A stretch of 64,000 bases of DNA from the NCBI RefSeq assembly GCF_037450285.1, contig NZ_JAQISN010000001.1:2604001-2668000 (forward strand), given 5' to 3'. The notes under the pieces are model-generated. The model saw only the letters and a list, made by a program, of their open reading frames with translations. It searched no databases and had not been told where the DNA came from. Positions 8,289 through 17,192 of this stretch are shown here, piece by piece (within the stretch, counting starts at the first letter, position 1; each line of letters starts with the position of its first letter). A program made the position numbers and the translations under genes. The DNA is from Erwinia sp. SLM-02. Lineage in GTDB: Bacteria; Pseudomonadota; Gammaproteobacteria; Enterobacterales; Enterobacteriaceae.

Positions 8289-9278
8289 ATGTTTTATCAG
8301 GCAGATGAACAGCGTTATCAGAATATGACCTACCACCGCTGTGGCCGTAGCGGCCTGAAGCTTCCGGCGATTTCTCTGGGGCTGTGGCACAATTTTGGCG
8401 ACAGCACCCGGGTTGACGTCAGTCGTGACCTGCTGCGCCACGCATTTGATAACGGTATCACGCATTTCGATCTGGCGAATAACTACGGCCCGCCGCCGGG
8501 ATCTGCCGAAGAACATTTTGGCCGCATCCTGCGGGAAGATTTTCGCCCGTGGCGCGATGAGCTGATTATTTCCAGCAAGGCCGGTTACACCATGTGGCCC
8601 GGCCCGTACGGCGACTGGGGCTCACGTAAGTATCTGATTTCCAGCCTCGACCAGAGCCTGGCACGGATGGGCCTGGAATACGTGGATATTTTCTATCACC
8701 ACCGCCCGGACCCGGAAACGCCGCTGGAAGAAACCATGACCGCCCTCGACCATCTGGTGCGCCAGGGTAAAGCGCTGTACGTCGGCCTCTCTAACTACCC
8801 GGCGGCGCTGGCGGAACAGGCGATTGCTATCCTGAAGGATTTGGGCACCCCCTGCCTTATCCATCAGCCGAAATACTCGATGTTCGAGCGCTCACCGGAA
8901 GCGGGTCTGCTGGACGTGCTCTCCGAACAGGGTGTCGGCAGCATTGCGTTTTCACCGCTGGCAGGTGGCATGCTGACCGATCGCTACCTGAACGGTGTTC
9001 CTGAGGATTCGCGTGCCGCCAGCGGCAGCCGTTTCCTGAGCGAGGATCAGCTGACCGCTGAGAAGATGGATAAGGTACGGCGGCTGAATGCGCTGGCGCA
9101 GCAGCGCGGACAGAAGCTGTCGCAGATGGCGCTGGCCTGGGTGCTGCGCGGCGACCGCGTGACCTCGGTGCTGATCGGGGCCAGCAAAACCAGCCAGATT
9201 GACGATGCGCTGGGGATGCTGGATAACCGCAGCTTCAGCGCGGAAGAGCTGTCGCAGATTGAATCGATTCTTGGCTGA
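8289..9278 (+). CDS. Aldo-keto reductase, YghZ/Gpr-like
   Basis: NAD(P)H-dependent reductase of the AKR14 (YghZ, L-glyceraldehyde 3-phosphate reductase) type; in E. coli the protein also reduces methylglyoxal. Family signatures are clear: SLGLWHNFGD, the catalytic Asp/Tyr in HFDLANNYGPPPGSAEE, the lysine in IISSKAGYTMWPGPYG, and C-terminal SVLIGASKTSQ. It has 329 residues, about 17 fewer than E. coli YghZ (346): it stops at SQIESILG where the family continues. A (GGCT)9 tract begins 8 bp after the stop. It is divergent from ipdC. A general detoxifying reductase role is the safest reading. Confidence 0.88.
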   Translation: MFYQADEQRYQNMTYHRCGRSGLKLPAISLGLWHNFGDSTRVDVSRDLLRHAFDNGITHFDLANNYGPPPGSAEEHFGRILREDFRPWRDELIISSKAGYTMWPGPYGDWGSRKYLISSLDQSLARMGLEYVDIFYHHRPDPETPLEETMTALDHLVRQGKALYVGLSNYPAALAEQAIAILKDLGTPCLIHQPKYSMFERSPEAGLLDVLSEQGVGSIAFSPLAGGMLTDRYLNGVPEDSRAASGSRFLSEDQLTAEKMDKVRRLNALAQQRGQKLSQMALAWVLRGDRVTSVLIGASKTSQIDDALGMLDNRSFSAEELSQIESILG

Positions 9279-9285
9279 CAGGCAG

Positions 9286-9322
<37 letters not shown>

Positions 9323-9576
9323 CGCAGGTTTAACTCACCCCACTGCGGCCACCAGCAATATATCGTTTCAACTTATAGTCAGGAACTGCCGCCATTTTCT
9401 CAGCCCCATCCATCCTCATGAGCAGACTCGTGACGGGTTAGTTTACCGCCCTGCTCCAGATAATTCCCAAATCCACATTTCTGAGCGTATTTCAGACTCC
9501 GCCAGTCGCCACGCGCTGGCTCCGTCCCTATTCTGCTGATACGGCGGGGAAGTCGCACCGTTGATAAGGAGATAAT

Positions 9577-9924
9577 ATGAAACGCTTATTGTTGATTGCC
9601 GCGTTACTGGCATGTTTATCACCGCTGGCTCTGCACACAGCACAGGCAGACAGCGCACGCATTACTCTGGCACCGGGCATTACTCTGCATCTGGGCGACC
9701 GGGACGACCGGGGCCGCTACTGGGACGGTGGGCGCTGGCGGGACGACCGCTGGTGGCGCAATAACTACCGCTATAACGAAGGCCGCTGGTGGCGGCACGA
9801 GCAGTGGCGCCGTCATGAAGAGATGCGCCGCCATCATCAGTGGGAGAAAGAGCGCCGCTGGCGGGAACGTGAGCGCGACCGCGAATGGCGACACCACGAG
9901 CGCGATCGCCGCCACCATCACTGA
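9577..9924 (+). CDS. ypeC: Secreted DUF2502 protein YpeC
   Basis: A 115-residue protein of unknown function with a clear Sec signal peptide (MKRLLLIAALLACLSPLALH, cleavage likely after AQA at about residue 24). The mature part begins ITLAPGITLHLGDRDDRGRYWDGG, the DUF2502 signature shared with E. coli YpeC, and continues into a highly charged tail rich in Arg, His and Trp ending RRHHH. The many histidines may bind metal ions, which is only an inference. As in E. coli it lies next to mntH. The ribosome binding site AAGGAG is 6 bp upstream of the ATG. Confidence 0.88.
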   Translation: MKRLLLIAALLACLSPLALHTAQADSARITLAPGITLHLGDRDDRGRYWDGGRWRDDRWWRNNYRYNEGRWWRHEQWRRHEEMRRHHQWEKERRWRERERDREWRHHERDRRHHH

Positions 9925-9948
9925 CGCCCTTAAAATCAGCTAAAAAAA

Positions 9949-9977
9949 GGGGCAATCCACGACGGATTGCCCCTTTT
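9949..9977. terminator. Bidirectional terminator between ypeC and mntH
   Basis: Perfect 10-bp stem GGGGCAATCC / GGATTGCCCC with a 5-nt loop, flanked by an A-run on the left and TTTT on the right, so it can serve both convergent genes. Confidence 0.88.
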
Positions 9978-9992
9978 AACTCTGGAAAGAAA

Positions 9993-11231
9993 TTACAGAC
10001 CGGCTGCCATCGACACCAGCAGATAGCCGTTAAGCAGCACCACAATCACCACGATCAGTCGGCCAATATTCTGCATCAGCCGCGAGTTCACCATATCGCC
10101 CATCAGTTCGCGGTTGCCGGTAAACGCCAGCAGCGGCACCAGCGCCAGCGCAATACCAAAGCTCAGCACCACCTGGCTCATCACCAGAATACGGGTTGGA
10201 TCCCAGCCGGCAATGATGACGATAAACGACGGCACCATGGTGATAACCCGGCGCACCAGCAGCGGGATATGGAAGTGGATAAAGCCCTGCATCACCACCT
10301 GCCCGGCCATCGTACCAACGACCGTTGACGAAAGACCGGCGGCCAGCAGGCTCAGGCCAAACACCACCGCAGCCGCTTTGCCCAGCAGCGGGTCGAGGGT
10401 GAGATATGCCTCATCCAGATCGGCAATGCCGCTGTGGCCGCTGAAGTGAAACGCAGCGGCGGCGGTCGCCATCATCGCCAGGTTGACAAAACCGGCGATG
10501 GTCATTGCGATGGCCACATCCAGTTTGGTGGAACTGTAGCGCTCGCTGCGCGTGCCGCCATCGCTCTTCTGGGTCAACGACGAATGAAGATAGATAACGT
10601 GGGGCATAATGGTGGCACCTAATACCCCGGCCGCCAGCAGCACGGCGTCGGCGGTCGGCAGCGACGGCACCGCCATCCCCTGCAATAAATCCACCACTTT
10701 TGGCTGGGAGAAGAACAGCTCAATGACGTAGGCGGCAGCCACAAACAGCAGCAGGCCGCCAATCACCAGCTCAAGTGGCTTCTGACCGCGGCTTTGCAGC
10801 ATCAAAATCAGGAAGGTGGCAACCCCGGTCAGCATGGCCCCCTGCAGCAGGCTGACGCCAAACACCAGCTTGAAGCCGATGGCCGCCCCGATGAACTCCG
10901 CCAGGTCCGTCGCCATCGCGATAATTTCCGCCTGCACCCAGTAGAACCAGACCGCCGGGCGCGGAAAGCGATCGCGGATATGCTCACAGAGATTTTTACC
11001 CGTGGCGATCCCCAGCTTGGCGGACATAAGCTGAATGACCATCGCCATGATGTTGGCCCAGACCACCACCCACAGCAATTTATAGCCGTAGGAGGCACCG
11101 GCCTGAATATTGGTGGCGAAGTTGCCGGGATCGATATAGCCGATCGCCGCGATGAAGGCGGGCCCCATCAAGGCAAATTTGATTTTCCGGTTACTGCGGA
11201 CGCTCTGCTGCGCAGTGCGACTTTCCAGCAT
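9993..11231 (-). CDS. mntH: Proton-coupled Mn2+ transporter MntH (Nramp family)
   Basis: Inner-membrane importer of Mn2+ (also Fe2+) driven by protons, with about 11 membrane helices. The length of 412 residues is the same as in E. coli. The metal-binding motif DPGNFATN is at residues 34-41, and the helix 6 motif ATIMPHVIYLHSSLTQ (Met and His ligand region) is intact. Upstream there is a Fur box at 11278-11290 and an MntR-type palindrome at 11340-11361, fitting repression by iron and manganese. It is divergent from nupC. Confidence 0.96.
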   Translation of the reverse strand: MLESRTAQQSVRSNRKIKFALMGPAFIAAIGYIDPGNFATNIQAGASYGYKLLWVVVWANIMAMVIQLMSAKLGIATGKNLCEHIRDRFPRPAVWFYWVQAEIIAMATDLAEFIGAAIGFKLVFGVSLLQGAMLTGVATFLILMLQSRGQKPLELVIGGLLLFVAAAYVIELFFSQPKVVDLLQGMAVPSLPTADAVLLAAGVLGATIMPHVIYLHSSLTQKSDGGTRSERYSSTKLDVAIAMTIAGFVNLAMMATAAAAFHFSGHSGIADLDEAYLTLDPLLGKAAAVVFGLSLLAAGLSSTVVGTMAGQVVMQGFIHFHIPLLVRRVITMVPSFIVIIAGWDPTRILVMSQVVLSFGIALALVPLLAFTGNRELMGDMVNSRLMQNIGRLIVVIVVLLNGYLLVSMAAGL

Positions 11232-11277
11232 AGTTTTGACCCCTGATCCGCGACTGATACACTATTTCGACACATAT

Positions 11278-11290
11278 GATAATGATTATC
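11278..11290. promoter_or_regulatory. Fur box upstream of mntH
   Basis: GATAATGATTATC is a 6-1-6 palindrome matching the Fur core (GATAAT-N-ATTATC), 46 bp upstream of the mntH start. In E. coli mntH is Fur-repressed. Confidence 0.7.
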
Positions 11291-11312
11291 AAACGCATGT
11301 AGAATGTTTGTT

Positions 11313-11361
11313 GCTATCGCTGTGATAGCCACCGCTATGAAATATAGCACTGGCTATACTT
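11313..11361. promoter_or_regulatory. MntR box and overlapping GCTAT inverted repeats
   Basis: AAATATAGC-ACTG-GCTATACTT (11340-11361) has the layout of the E. coli MntR box (AAACATAGC-N4-GCTATGTTT). Just left of it are GCTATC-N5-GATAGC (11313-11329) and GCTAT-N5-ATAGC (11334-11348), so GCTAT half-sites alternate along about 50 bp. The array lies 80-130 bp upstream of mntH. Confidence 0.6.
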
Positions 11362-11497
11362 CAGGACAAAATACGACAAAGCTAAAATTTGAGCAACCCC
11401 TTTCACTGTAGGGTATTCGGAATTCAGTTACCAGATACCGGGTGATTTTTTCATCGCCTTTTCACCGTGATTACGCTAAGTAGTAAGGAGTAAACGA

Positions 11498-11578
11498 ATG
11501 ACGCGAGGAAAAATTCGCTGGTTCAAGAGAAAAACCTGTGACGGCTCATGCTTTTCTGCAAAAAGCTGTAATAGCTAA
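11498..11578 (+). CDS. Candidate 26-aa small protein upstream of nupC
   Basis: An ATG preceded by AAGGAG at 8-nt spacing (11485-11490) opens a 26-codon frame ending TAA at 11576. The peptide begins MTRGKIRWFKRKTCDGS and ends AKSCNS: a basic first half, then three cysteines. No homologue was recognised. It lies in the mntH-nupC intergenic region, 92 bp ahead of nupC, so it could be a leader peptide or an independent small protein. The same stretch contains a CRP-like half site (TGTGA at 11538), so it might be only regulatory DNA. The strong ribosome binding site is the main support. Confidence 0.4.
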   Translation: MTRGKIRWFKRKTCDGSCFSAKSCNS

Positions 11579-11670
11579 TTGTTATATTGTGGATTAAGTC
11601 TCGTTTTTCCAAACCTTGTTACATAGAATGTGCAACGAAATATAACTGCCCTCAAATTATTGGAGCAAAC

Positions 11671-12855
11671 ATGTCCCGCATTCTGCACTTTGCACTGGCA
11701 CTGGCGGTGGTTGCGCTGTTGGCCTTACTGGTCAGCCGCGACCGAAAAAATATCCGCGTCCGCTTCGTTATCCAGCTTTTGGTGATCGAGGTTCTGCTGG
11801 CCTGGTTCTTCCTGAACTCTGAAGTCGGCCTCGGCTTCGTTAAAGGCTTCTCAGATCTGTTCGAGAAACTGCTGAAATACGCAGCGGAAGGTACCAACTT
11901 TGTCTTCGGTAATATGAGTGACAAAGGTCTGGCCTTCTTCTGGCTTAATGTACTGTGTCCGATCGTCTTTATCTCTGCGCTGATCGGTATTTTGCAGCAT
12001 TTCCGTATTCTGCCGATCATTATCCGCGCCATCGGTACGGTGCTGTCAAAAATCAACGGCATGGGGAAACTGGAATCCTTTAACGCGGTAAGCTCGCTGA
12101 TTTTGGGACAGTCAGAGAACTTTATCGCCTATAAAGATATTCTCGGAAAAATGTCCGAACGCCGCATGTACACCATGGCCGCGACCGCCATGTCGACCGT
12201 TTCCATGTCGATTGTCGGTGCTTACATGACCATGCTGCAGCCAAAGTACGTCGTCGCCGCGCTGATCCTTAACATGTTCAGTACCTTTATCGTGCTGTCG
12301 CTGATCAACCCTTACCGCGTCGAAAACGAAGAAGACCTGAAGCTGAATAACACGCATAAAGGGCAGAGCTTCTTTGAGATGCTGGGTGAATATATTCTGG
12401 CCGGTTTCAAAGTGGCGGTTATCGTTGCCGCGATGCTGATCGGTTTCATCGCGCTGATCTCAGCCATTAATGCCCTGTTTGATACCATTTTCGGTATCAG
12501 CTTCCAGGGGATCCTCGGCTACGTGTTCTTCCCGTTTGCCTGGGTGATGGGCGTACCGGCCGGCGAAGCGCTGCAGGTTGGCAGCATCATGGCCACCAAA
12601 CTGGTCTCTAACGAGTTTGTTGCCATGATGGATCTGCAAAAGGTGGCTTCCCAGCTCTCACCGCGTGCGGAAGGTATCCTGTCGGTATTCCTGGTTTCCT
12701 TCGCTAACTTCTCTTCGATCGGCATCGTTGCCGGTGCGATTAAAGGTCTGCATGAAGAACAGGGTAACGTGGTTTCCCGCTTCGGCCTGAAGCTGCTGTA
12801 CGGTTCAACGCTGGTCAGCGTGCTGTCGGCCTCTATCGCCGGACTGGTGCTGTAA
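11671..12855 (+). CDS. nupC: Nucleoside:proton symporter NupC
   Basis: Inner-membrane concentrative nucleoside transporter (CNT family) importing pyrimidine nucleosides and adenosine with protons. The 394 residues match E. coli NupC (400 aa) almost throughout, with a small deletion in the loop before SFQGILGY. Conserved motifs include NGMGKLESFNAVSSLILGQSE split over about residues 129-149 and the C-terminal VSNEFVAMMDL and VSFANFSSIGI. The frame extends 28 codons upstream, but the ATG at 11671 has TTGGAG 6 bp before it and matches the family start. In E. coli nupC is under CRP/CytR control. Confidence 0.95.
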   Translation: MSRILHFALALAVVALLALLVSRDRKNIRVRFVIQLLVIEVLLAWFFLNSEVGLGFVKGFSDLFEKLLKYAAEGTNFVFGNMSDKGLAFFWLNVLCPIVFISALIGILQHFRILPIIIRAIGTVLSKINGMGKLESFNAVSSLILGQSENFIAYKDILGKMSERRMYTMAATAMSTVSMSIVGAYMTMLQPKYVVAALILNMFSTFIVLSLINPYRVENEEDLKLNNTHKGQSFFEMLGEYILAGFKVAVIVAAMLIGFIALISAINALFDTIFGISFQGILGYVFFPFAWVMGVPAGEALQVGSIMATKLVSNEFVAMMDLQKVASQLSPRAEGILSVFLVSFANFSSIGIVAGAIKGLHEEQGNVVSRFGLKLLYGSTLVSVLSASIAGLVL

Positions 12856-12860
12856 TACAG

Positions 12861-12885
12861 ATCGGGGCCAGTCGGCCCCGATTTT
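12861..12885 (+). terminator. nupC terminator
   Basis: Perfect 9-bp stem ATCGGGGCC / GGCCCCGAT with loop AGTC and TTT, starting 5 bp after the stop codon. Confidence 0.88.
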
Positions 12886-13257
12886 CATCCGCTCAAACCG
12901 CACTCTCCCGCAGTCACCGCGCTTCTCCCTGTCACCTTATTCCTGCACTTTGCACGTCCACCCGTACCGACCCGTGCCTGCCATCAACGTTCCCTGCTAT
13001 CGCACTATCTCCGCCAGCTGGCTGACATCTTATTCCCCGATCACCCCCCCCTGCGCCACAACATTGCTGATTTACTGGTTAACAATGAACAATTATTGAT
13101 TTCACTCGTCTTTTAATCCGGCTTAGTGTTGCCCTTTTGAATTACCACCCTTCGACGTTTACTGCGGATTGCTGTGGGTGAAGGCCCGTCGCTCAACGAC
13201 AGCGCATTCATTTCCGACGGTAGCGGCCTCTTTCACTCTCTGTCTGGAATCGTTCAT
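12886..13257. other. Intergenic region, no gene seen
   Basis: The 372 bp between nupC and the broken rhodanese gene hold no recognisable RNA, repeat or conserved ORF. It should contain the promoter of the rhodanese gene; no convincing -35/-10 pair was found. Confidence 0.5.
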
Positions 13258-14797
13258 ATGGCTGAAAATACTCTGTTAACCCGCGATTATCATCAACTGC
13301 GCCTGGCGCTGCTGAACCGCCAGGAAGTCGCGCTGATTGATGTGCGTGAAGAAGTGCAGTTTGCCAGCGGACATCCGCTGTTTGCGGTCAATATCTCCCT
13401 CTCCAAGCTGGATCTGGAGATCCTGAACCGTATTCCCCGCCTGACCACCCCGGTGACCGTTTACGATAACGGCGAGGGACTGGCACAGGAGGCGGTCGCG
13501 CGGCTCCGCGAAATCGGCTATCCCGATGTCGCCCTGCTAGCAGGCGGGCTGTCCGGCTGGACGGAGGCAGGCGGCGAGCTGTTTAGCGATGTTAATGCCC
13601 CCAGCAAAGCGTTTGGCCAACTGCTTGAGAGCCGTGCGCACACGCCTCTCCTTTCCGCCGACGAAGTGAACGCGCTGCTGCACAATGGTGGCGACGTGGT
13701 GGTGCTCGACGCCCGGCGCTTTGACGAGTATCTGGTACAAAGTATCCCCGGCAGCATTAACGTACCCGGCGGCGAGTTGGTGCTACGCAGTCGCGACCTG
13801 GCCCCATCCCCGGAAACCACCATTATCGTGGTCAGCGCAGAGCGCACCCGGAGCATTATCGGCGCACAGTCGCTGATCGACAGCGGACTGCCCAACCCGG
13901 TTTATGCCCTGCGCGACGGTCTTCTCGGCTGGTCGCTGGCGGGCCTGCCGCTGGAATCCAGCCAAACGCACCGCTACGGCGAGGTCAGCGATACCGCGCG
14001 TCTTCATGCGTCACGCTACGCGCGTACCGCTGCGGACAAGGCCGGCGTTCAGCGGGCAACACTGCAGGATCTGCAGGTCTGGCAGCAGCAGGATAAACAC
14101 ACGGTGTATCTCTTTGACGTGCGCGACGAGGCTGAATATCTGCAGGGGCATCGGCCCGGTGCGCGGTGCGTGGGTCGTGCTGATCGATGACGAGGGTGTC
14201 CGGGCAAATATCAGCGCGTCGTGGCTGGCACAGCTGGGTTGGCAGACATTTGTGCTTGATGGCCTGAAATCAGCGGACTTCAGCGCCACCGGAGGCTGGT
14301 CACCGCGCGTGCCACCTCAGGCTGCACTGCCAGAAGTTGAACCGGCGGAGCTGGCCGCACTGCTTGCCGGGGGAGATATTCAGGTGCTGGATTTCACCAC
14401 CAGCGCGAGCTACGTCAATGCGCATATTCCCGGTGCCGCATGGATCCAGCGCTCGGCGCTGACCACCGAAGGTGTCGCCGGGCTGCCAGATTCACCGCGC
14501 TATGTTGTCACCTGCGGCAGCAGCCTGCTGGCACGCTATTCTGTCGCCAAACTGGAACAGCTGACCGGCAGGCCGGTACTGGCTCTGAAAGGTGGCAACA
14601 CCGCGTGGAAGGCCGCCGGCCTGCCGGTAGAAAGCGGAGAAACCCGGCTGCTGCTGCCGCGCGTCGATCGCTACCCGCGCCCTTATGAGGGTCGGGACGT
14701 GGCACCCGCCGCTTTACGGGCCTATCTGGACTGGGAGCGCGGGCTGATTGCGCAGCTCGATCGCGATGGCAGCCATGGCTTCCGGGTATTGAGATAA
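13258..14797 (+). pseudogene. Multi-domain rhodanese-like sulfurtransferase, frameshifted by internal deletion
   Basis: Four rhodanese-like domains in tandem can be read, but in two frames. The first frame (13258-14190) covers domains one and two and the start of three (LIDVREEVQF, VVVLDARRFDEY, YLFDVRDEAEYLQGHRPGA), then runs into RCVGRADR-stop. The second frame resumes the same domain at RGAWVVLIDDEGVRA and continues through the fourth domain to 14797. About 20 residues normally found between these points in the family appear to be missing, so the cause is probably a deletion, not a single-base error. GGTGCG occurs twice at the junction (14158-14163 and 14165-14170). The cysteine loops seem poorly conserved, so activity was uncertain even when intact. 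Confidence 0.75.
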
Positions 14798-15038
14798 TGC
14801 GCGAAGGACAGGCGAGCTGACTGCTCCTGAGGCTGTGCTGAGGGTAATAGCAACGCAGATTAATCGAGCGGGAAAACGATAGTTCTCCTCACCGCCACGC
14901 AAGGATAGTGAAAAATTAACCGGGGGGCTGAAGCTGGCTTCCCGGGTTTTTCGTGTACGAAGCCGTGTGGTAATAAAAAACAGACGAAAAAAATCCGCCG
15001 AAGCAGATTTAATTTTAACAGCGACATTTTTGAGAATT

Positions 15039-15114
<76 letters not shown>

Positions 15115-15162
15115 ACTACTAAACTCTGTTTTTCGGTGCCACCTGAATCTTCTGGTAAGATT

Positions 15163-15238
<76 letters not shown>

Positions 15239-15271
15239 AGTCCGAAAAACCGTGTCGTGTTGACGGCGGGG

Positions 15272-15300
15272 ATAATATGAAACAGCGCGGTTGGTGTCAA
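15272..15300 (-). promoter_or_regulatory. Promoter of the tRNA-Ala pair
   Basis: On the minus strand TTGACA (15300-15295), 17-bp spacer, TATTAT (15277-15272), then a GC-rich discriminator CCCCGCCG, the arrangement of stringently controlled stable-RNA promoters. Confidence 0.82.
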
Positions 15301-15645
15301 CGGCAAATTAACAATCTGAGATCGATCGCTGAAAAAGCCGCCAAAGCGATGATAAAAGCGCTCATTCCCCGTTTTTAACCACCCCCGTTGCGCACTTATT
15401 TCGCCTGGTTATTATCAGCCCGTTCTGCTTTCCTTAAGAAAGGCCTGAGATTTAGCCTGGTTCAGCGACCTCTCTTTCGCTGTTAATTATTGGTAATTTT
15501 TATAAGTAAAGTTGCTTGTTTTTGTTAACTCAGCGTGCAAAACTTGCGCCCGAATTTGGATGCCGGGCCTTCTCAGCGCTGGATGCGCGCGTTTCAGCAC
15601 GCGACGGAATCCGGCAGTTGATCATCACTATAAATCAGAGCCCCC
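15301..15645. other. Leader region of the FNT gene, no gene seen
   Basis: No ORF or RNA gene was recognised in these 345 bp. The 3' part can fold: TGCCGG (15561-15566) pairs with CCGGCA (15611-15616) around an inner GC-rich hairpin, about 30 bp ahead of the FNT start codon, suggesting a structured 5' leader. The first half serves as spacer to the divergent tRNA promoter. Confidence 0.4.
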
Positions 15646-16434
15646 ATGTCTTTGCACACACCAAAAGAAATTGCTGCCCTTGCCGTTCAGGCAGGCGTGA
15701 TTAAAAGTCGTTCGTCCCTCTCATCGTTACTTATCCTGGGTTTTATGGCCGGTGCCTTTATCGCCTTCGGCTTCCTGCTCTATATCCACGTCATCAACCA
15801 GCTGCCTGCCGACTGGGGTTCATTCGGCATTCTGCTTGGTGCAGCGGTCTTCCCGGTAGGGATTATTATGACCCTTCTGGCCGGTGGCGAGCTGCTGACC
15901 GGAAATATGATGCTGCTGCCGGTCGCCTGGTTCGCCCGCAAAATAAGCGCATTAAGCCTGCTGCGTAACTGGTTCTGGGTAACCATCGGTAACTTTATCG
16001 GCAGCGTGGCCATCGCCTGGCTGTTCGGTCATATGATTGGCATGACCGAGGGGGATTACCTCAAGAAAACCGTAGCGATTGCCAGCGCGAAGGTTAACGC
16101 AGACTTTATGCATGCGTTTATTTCCGGTATTGGCTGTAACTGGCTGGTTTGCCTGGCGACCTGGCTGGCTTTTGCCAGTAAAGATGTGGTCGGTAAAATC
16201 TTTGGCATGTGGTTTCCGGTTATGGCCTTTGTGGCCATCGGCTTCCAGCACGTCGTCGCCAATATGTTTATCGTCCCTGCGGCTATTTTCGCCGGTTACC
16301 TGAGCTGGGCGGAATATCTGCCAAACTTCGTGGCCGTCTTCCTCGGTAATACCGTGGGCGGCGCGGTGTTTGTCGGTCTGGCTTACTATATCGCCTATCG
16401 CCCTCGCCCTGAAGAAGCGGCCCTTTCCCGCTAA
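15646..16434 (+). CDS. Formate/nitrite transporter family channel
   Basis: A 262-residue FNT-family inner-membrane channel, which forms pentamers and conducts small monovalent anions such as formate, nitrite or hydrosulfide. Six hydrophobic segments are visible, with the family motifs GGELLTGNMMLLP (broken helix) and ISGIGCNWLVCLATWLAF followed by GFQHVVANMFIVPAAIF, which contains the conserved histidine of the central gate. It is not the E. coli FocA, NirC or YfdC sequence as far as can be judged, so the substrate is open and no symbol is given. The start ATG has a weak ribosome binding site (CAGAGC). It is a single-gene unit. Confidence 0.85.
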   Translation: MSLHTPKEIAALAVQAGVIKSRSSLSSLLILGFMAGAFIAFGFLLYIHVINQLPADWGSFGILLGAAVFPVGIIMTLLAGGELLTGNMMLLPVAWFARKISALSLLRNWFWVTIGNFIGSVAIAWLFGHMIGMTEGDYLKKTVAIASAKVNADFMHAFISGIGCNWLVCLATWLAFASKDVVGKIFGMWFPVMAFVAIGFQHVVANMFIVPAAIFAGYLSWAEYLPNFVAVFLGNTVGGAVFVGLAYYIAYRPRPEEAALSR

Positions 16435-16591
16435 TATCTCCTCCCCCGCGCGCCCGCGTCGGGGGATATTTCCTGTTGTCCTGCGAATTTTTCTCTTCAG
16501 TTTACTAAAGGTTAGTAATTTGTATTAGTTGTTCAAGTGATGAATTGTTGTAATATGTTCAATTACTTTGTTCGGCTAATAGGGATAGATA

Positions 16592-16945
16592 GTGAAAAAG
16601 GATTGGTTAACGCCGGAAGAACTGGCACAGCAAACAGGTTTCAGCAGACAAACCATCAATAAATGGGTTAAGAAAGAGGGCTGGACAACCGCCCCAAAAC
16701 CCGGCGTTCAGGGTGGCAAAGCCCGGATGATCTTTATTGATGAACAGGTAAAATCATTCCTTAAATCAACGCGTCACGCGACTGAACCCACAGCTCATTA
16801 CCGCGTTAATCAGAGTTCTCTTTCTGCTTTGCTGGTATCGTCACTGCAGCAACTCAGCACCGACGAACAGGAAAAACTGGCAGCACTGCTGCTACGCGAA
16901 GGAATTCAGGGGATTTTGCAACGGTTAGGTATTCGTAACGTTTAA
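16592..16945 (+). CDS. yfeC: YfeC-like DNA-binding protein (DUF1323)
   Basis: A 117-residue predicted transcriptional regulator. The N-terminal helix-turn-helix (LTPEELAQQTGFSRQTINKW, residues 6-25) is followed by the family signature TAPKPGVQGGKARMIF, and the C-terminus ends LLREGIQGILQRLGIR, as in E. coli YfeC, which also lies next to gltX. The E. coli partner gene yfeD is not present. The start is GTG with AGGGAT upstream. Targets are unknown. Confidence 0.88.
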   Translation: MKKDWLTPEELAQQTGFSRQTINKWVKKEGWTTAPKPGVQGGKARMIFIDEQVKSFLKSTRHATEPTAHYRVNQSSLSALLVSSLQQLSTDEQEKLAALLLREGIQGILQRLGIRNV

Positions 16946-17010
16946 ACCTGCCGAACCGGGTGGTTACCGCCTTATACATGTCGGTTAATAAACTCAGTAA
17001 CTAAAAAACT

Positions 17011-17041
17011 AAAGGGCTCATTATCGCTATGGGCCCTTTTT
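17011..17041 (+). terminator. yfeC terminator
   Basis: AAAGGGC / GCCCTTT stem with a 15-nt loop and a T-run, 66 bp after the yfeC stop. Confidence 0.7.
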
Positions 17042-17111
17042 AATTGAACGCTATTCGCAGTTCCCAGACTGAAATCCCCCGTTAATCTCACGCATCGGTT
17101 CTGCATCAGGC

Positions 17112-17143
17112 AAAAAAATGCCGGGCACCTCAGTGACCGGCAT
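17112..17143 (-). terminator. gltX terminator
   Basis: On the minus strand a stem ATGCCGG / CCGGCAT is followed by seven T residues (A-run at 17112-17118). It lies 50 bp beyond the gltX stop. Confidence 0.82.
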
Positions 17144-17192
17144 GGTTTACCGCACGCAATCAGCCGGCTGAAGCCGGCGTGATGGCCTGAAA

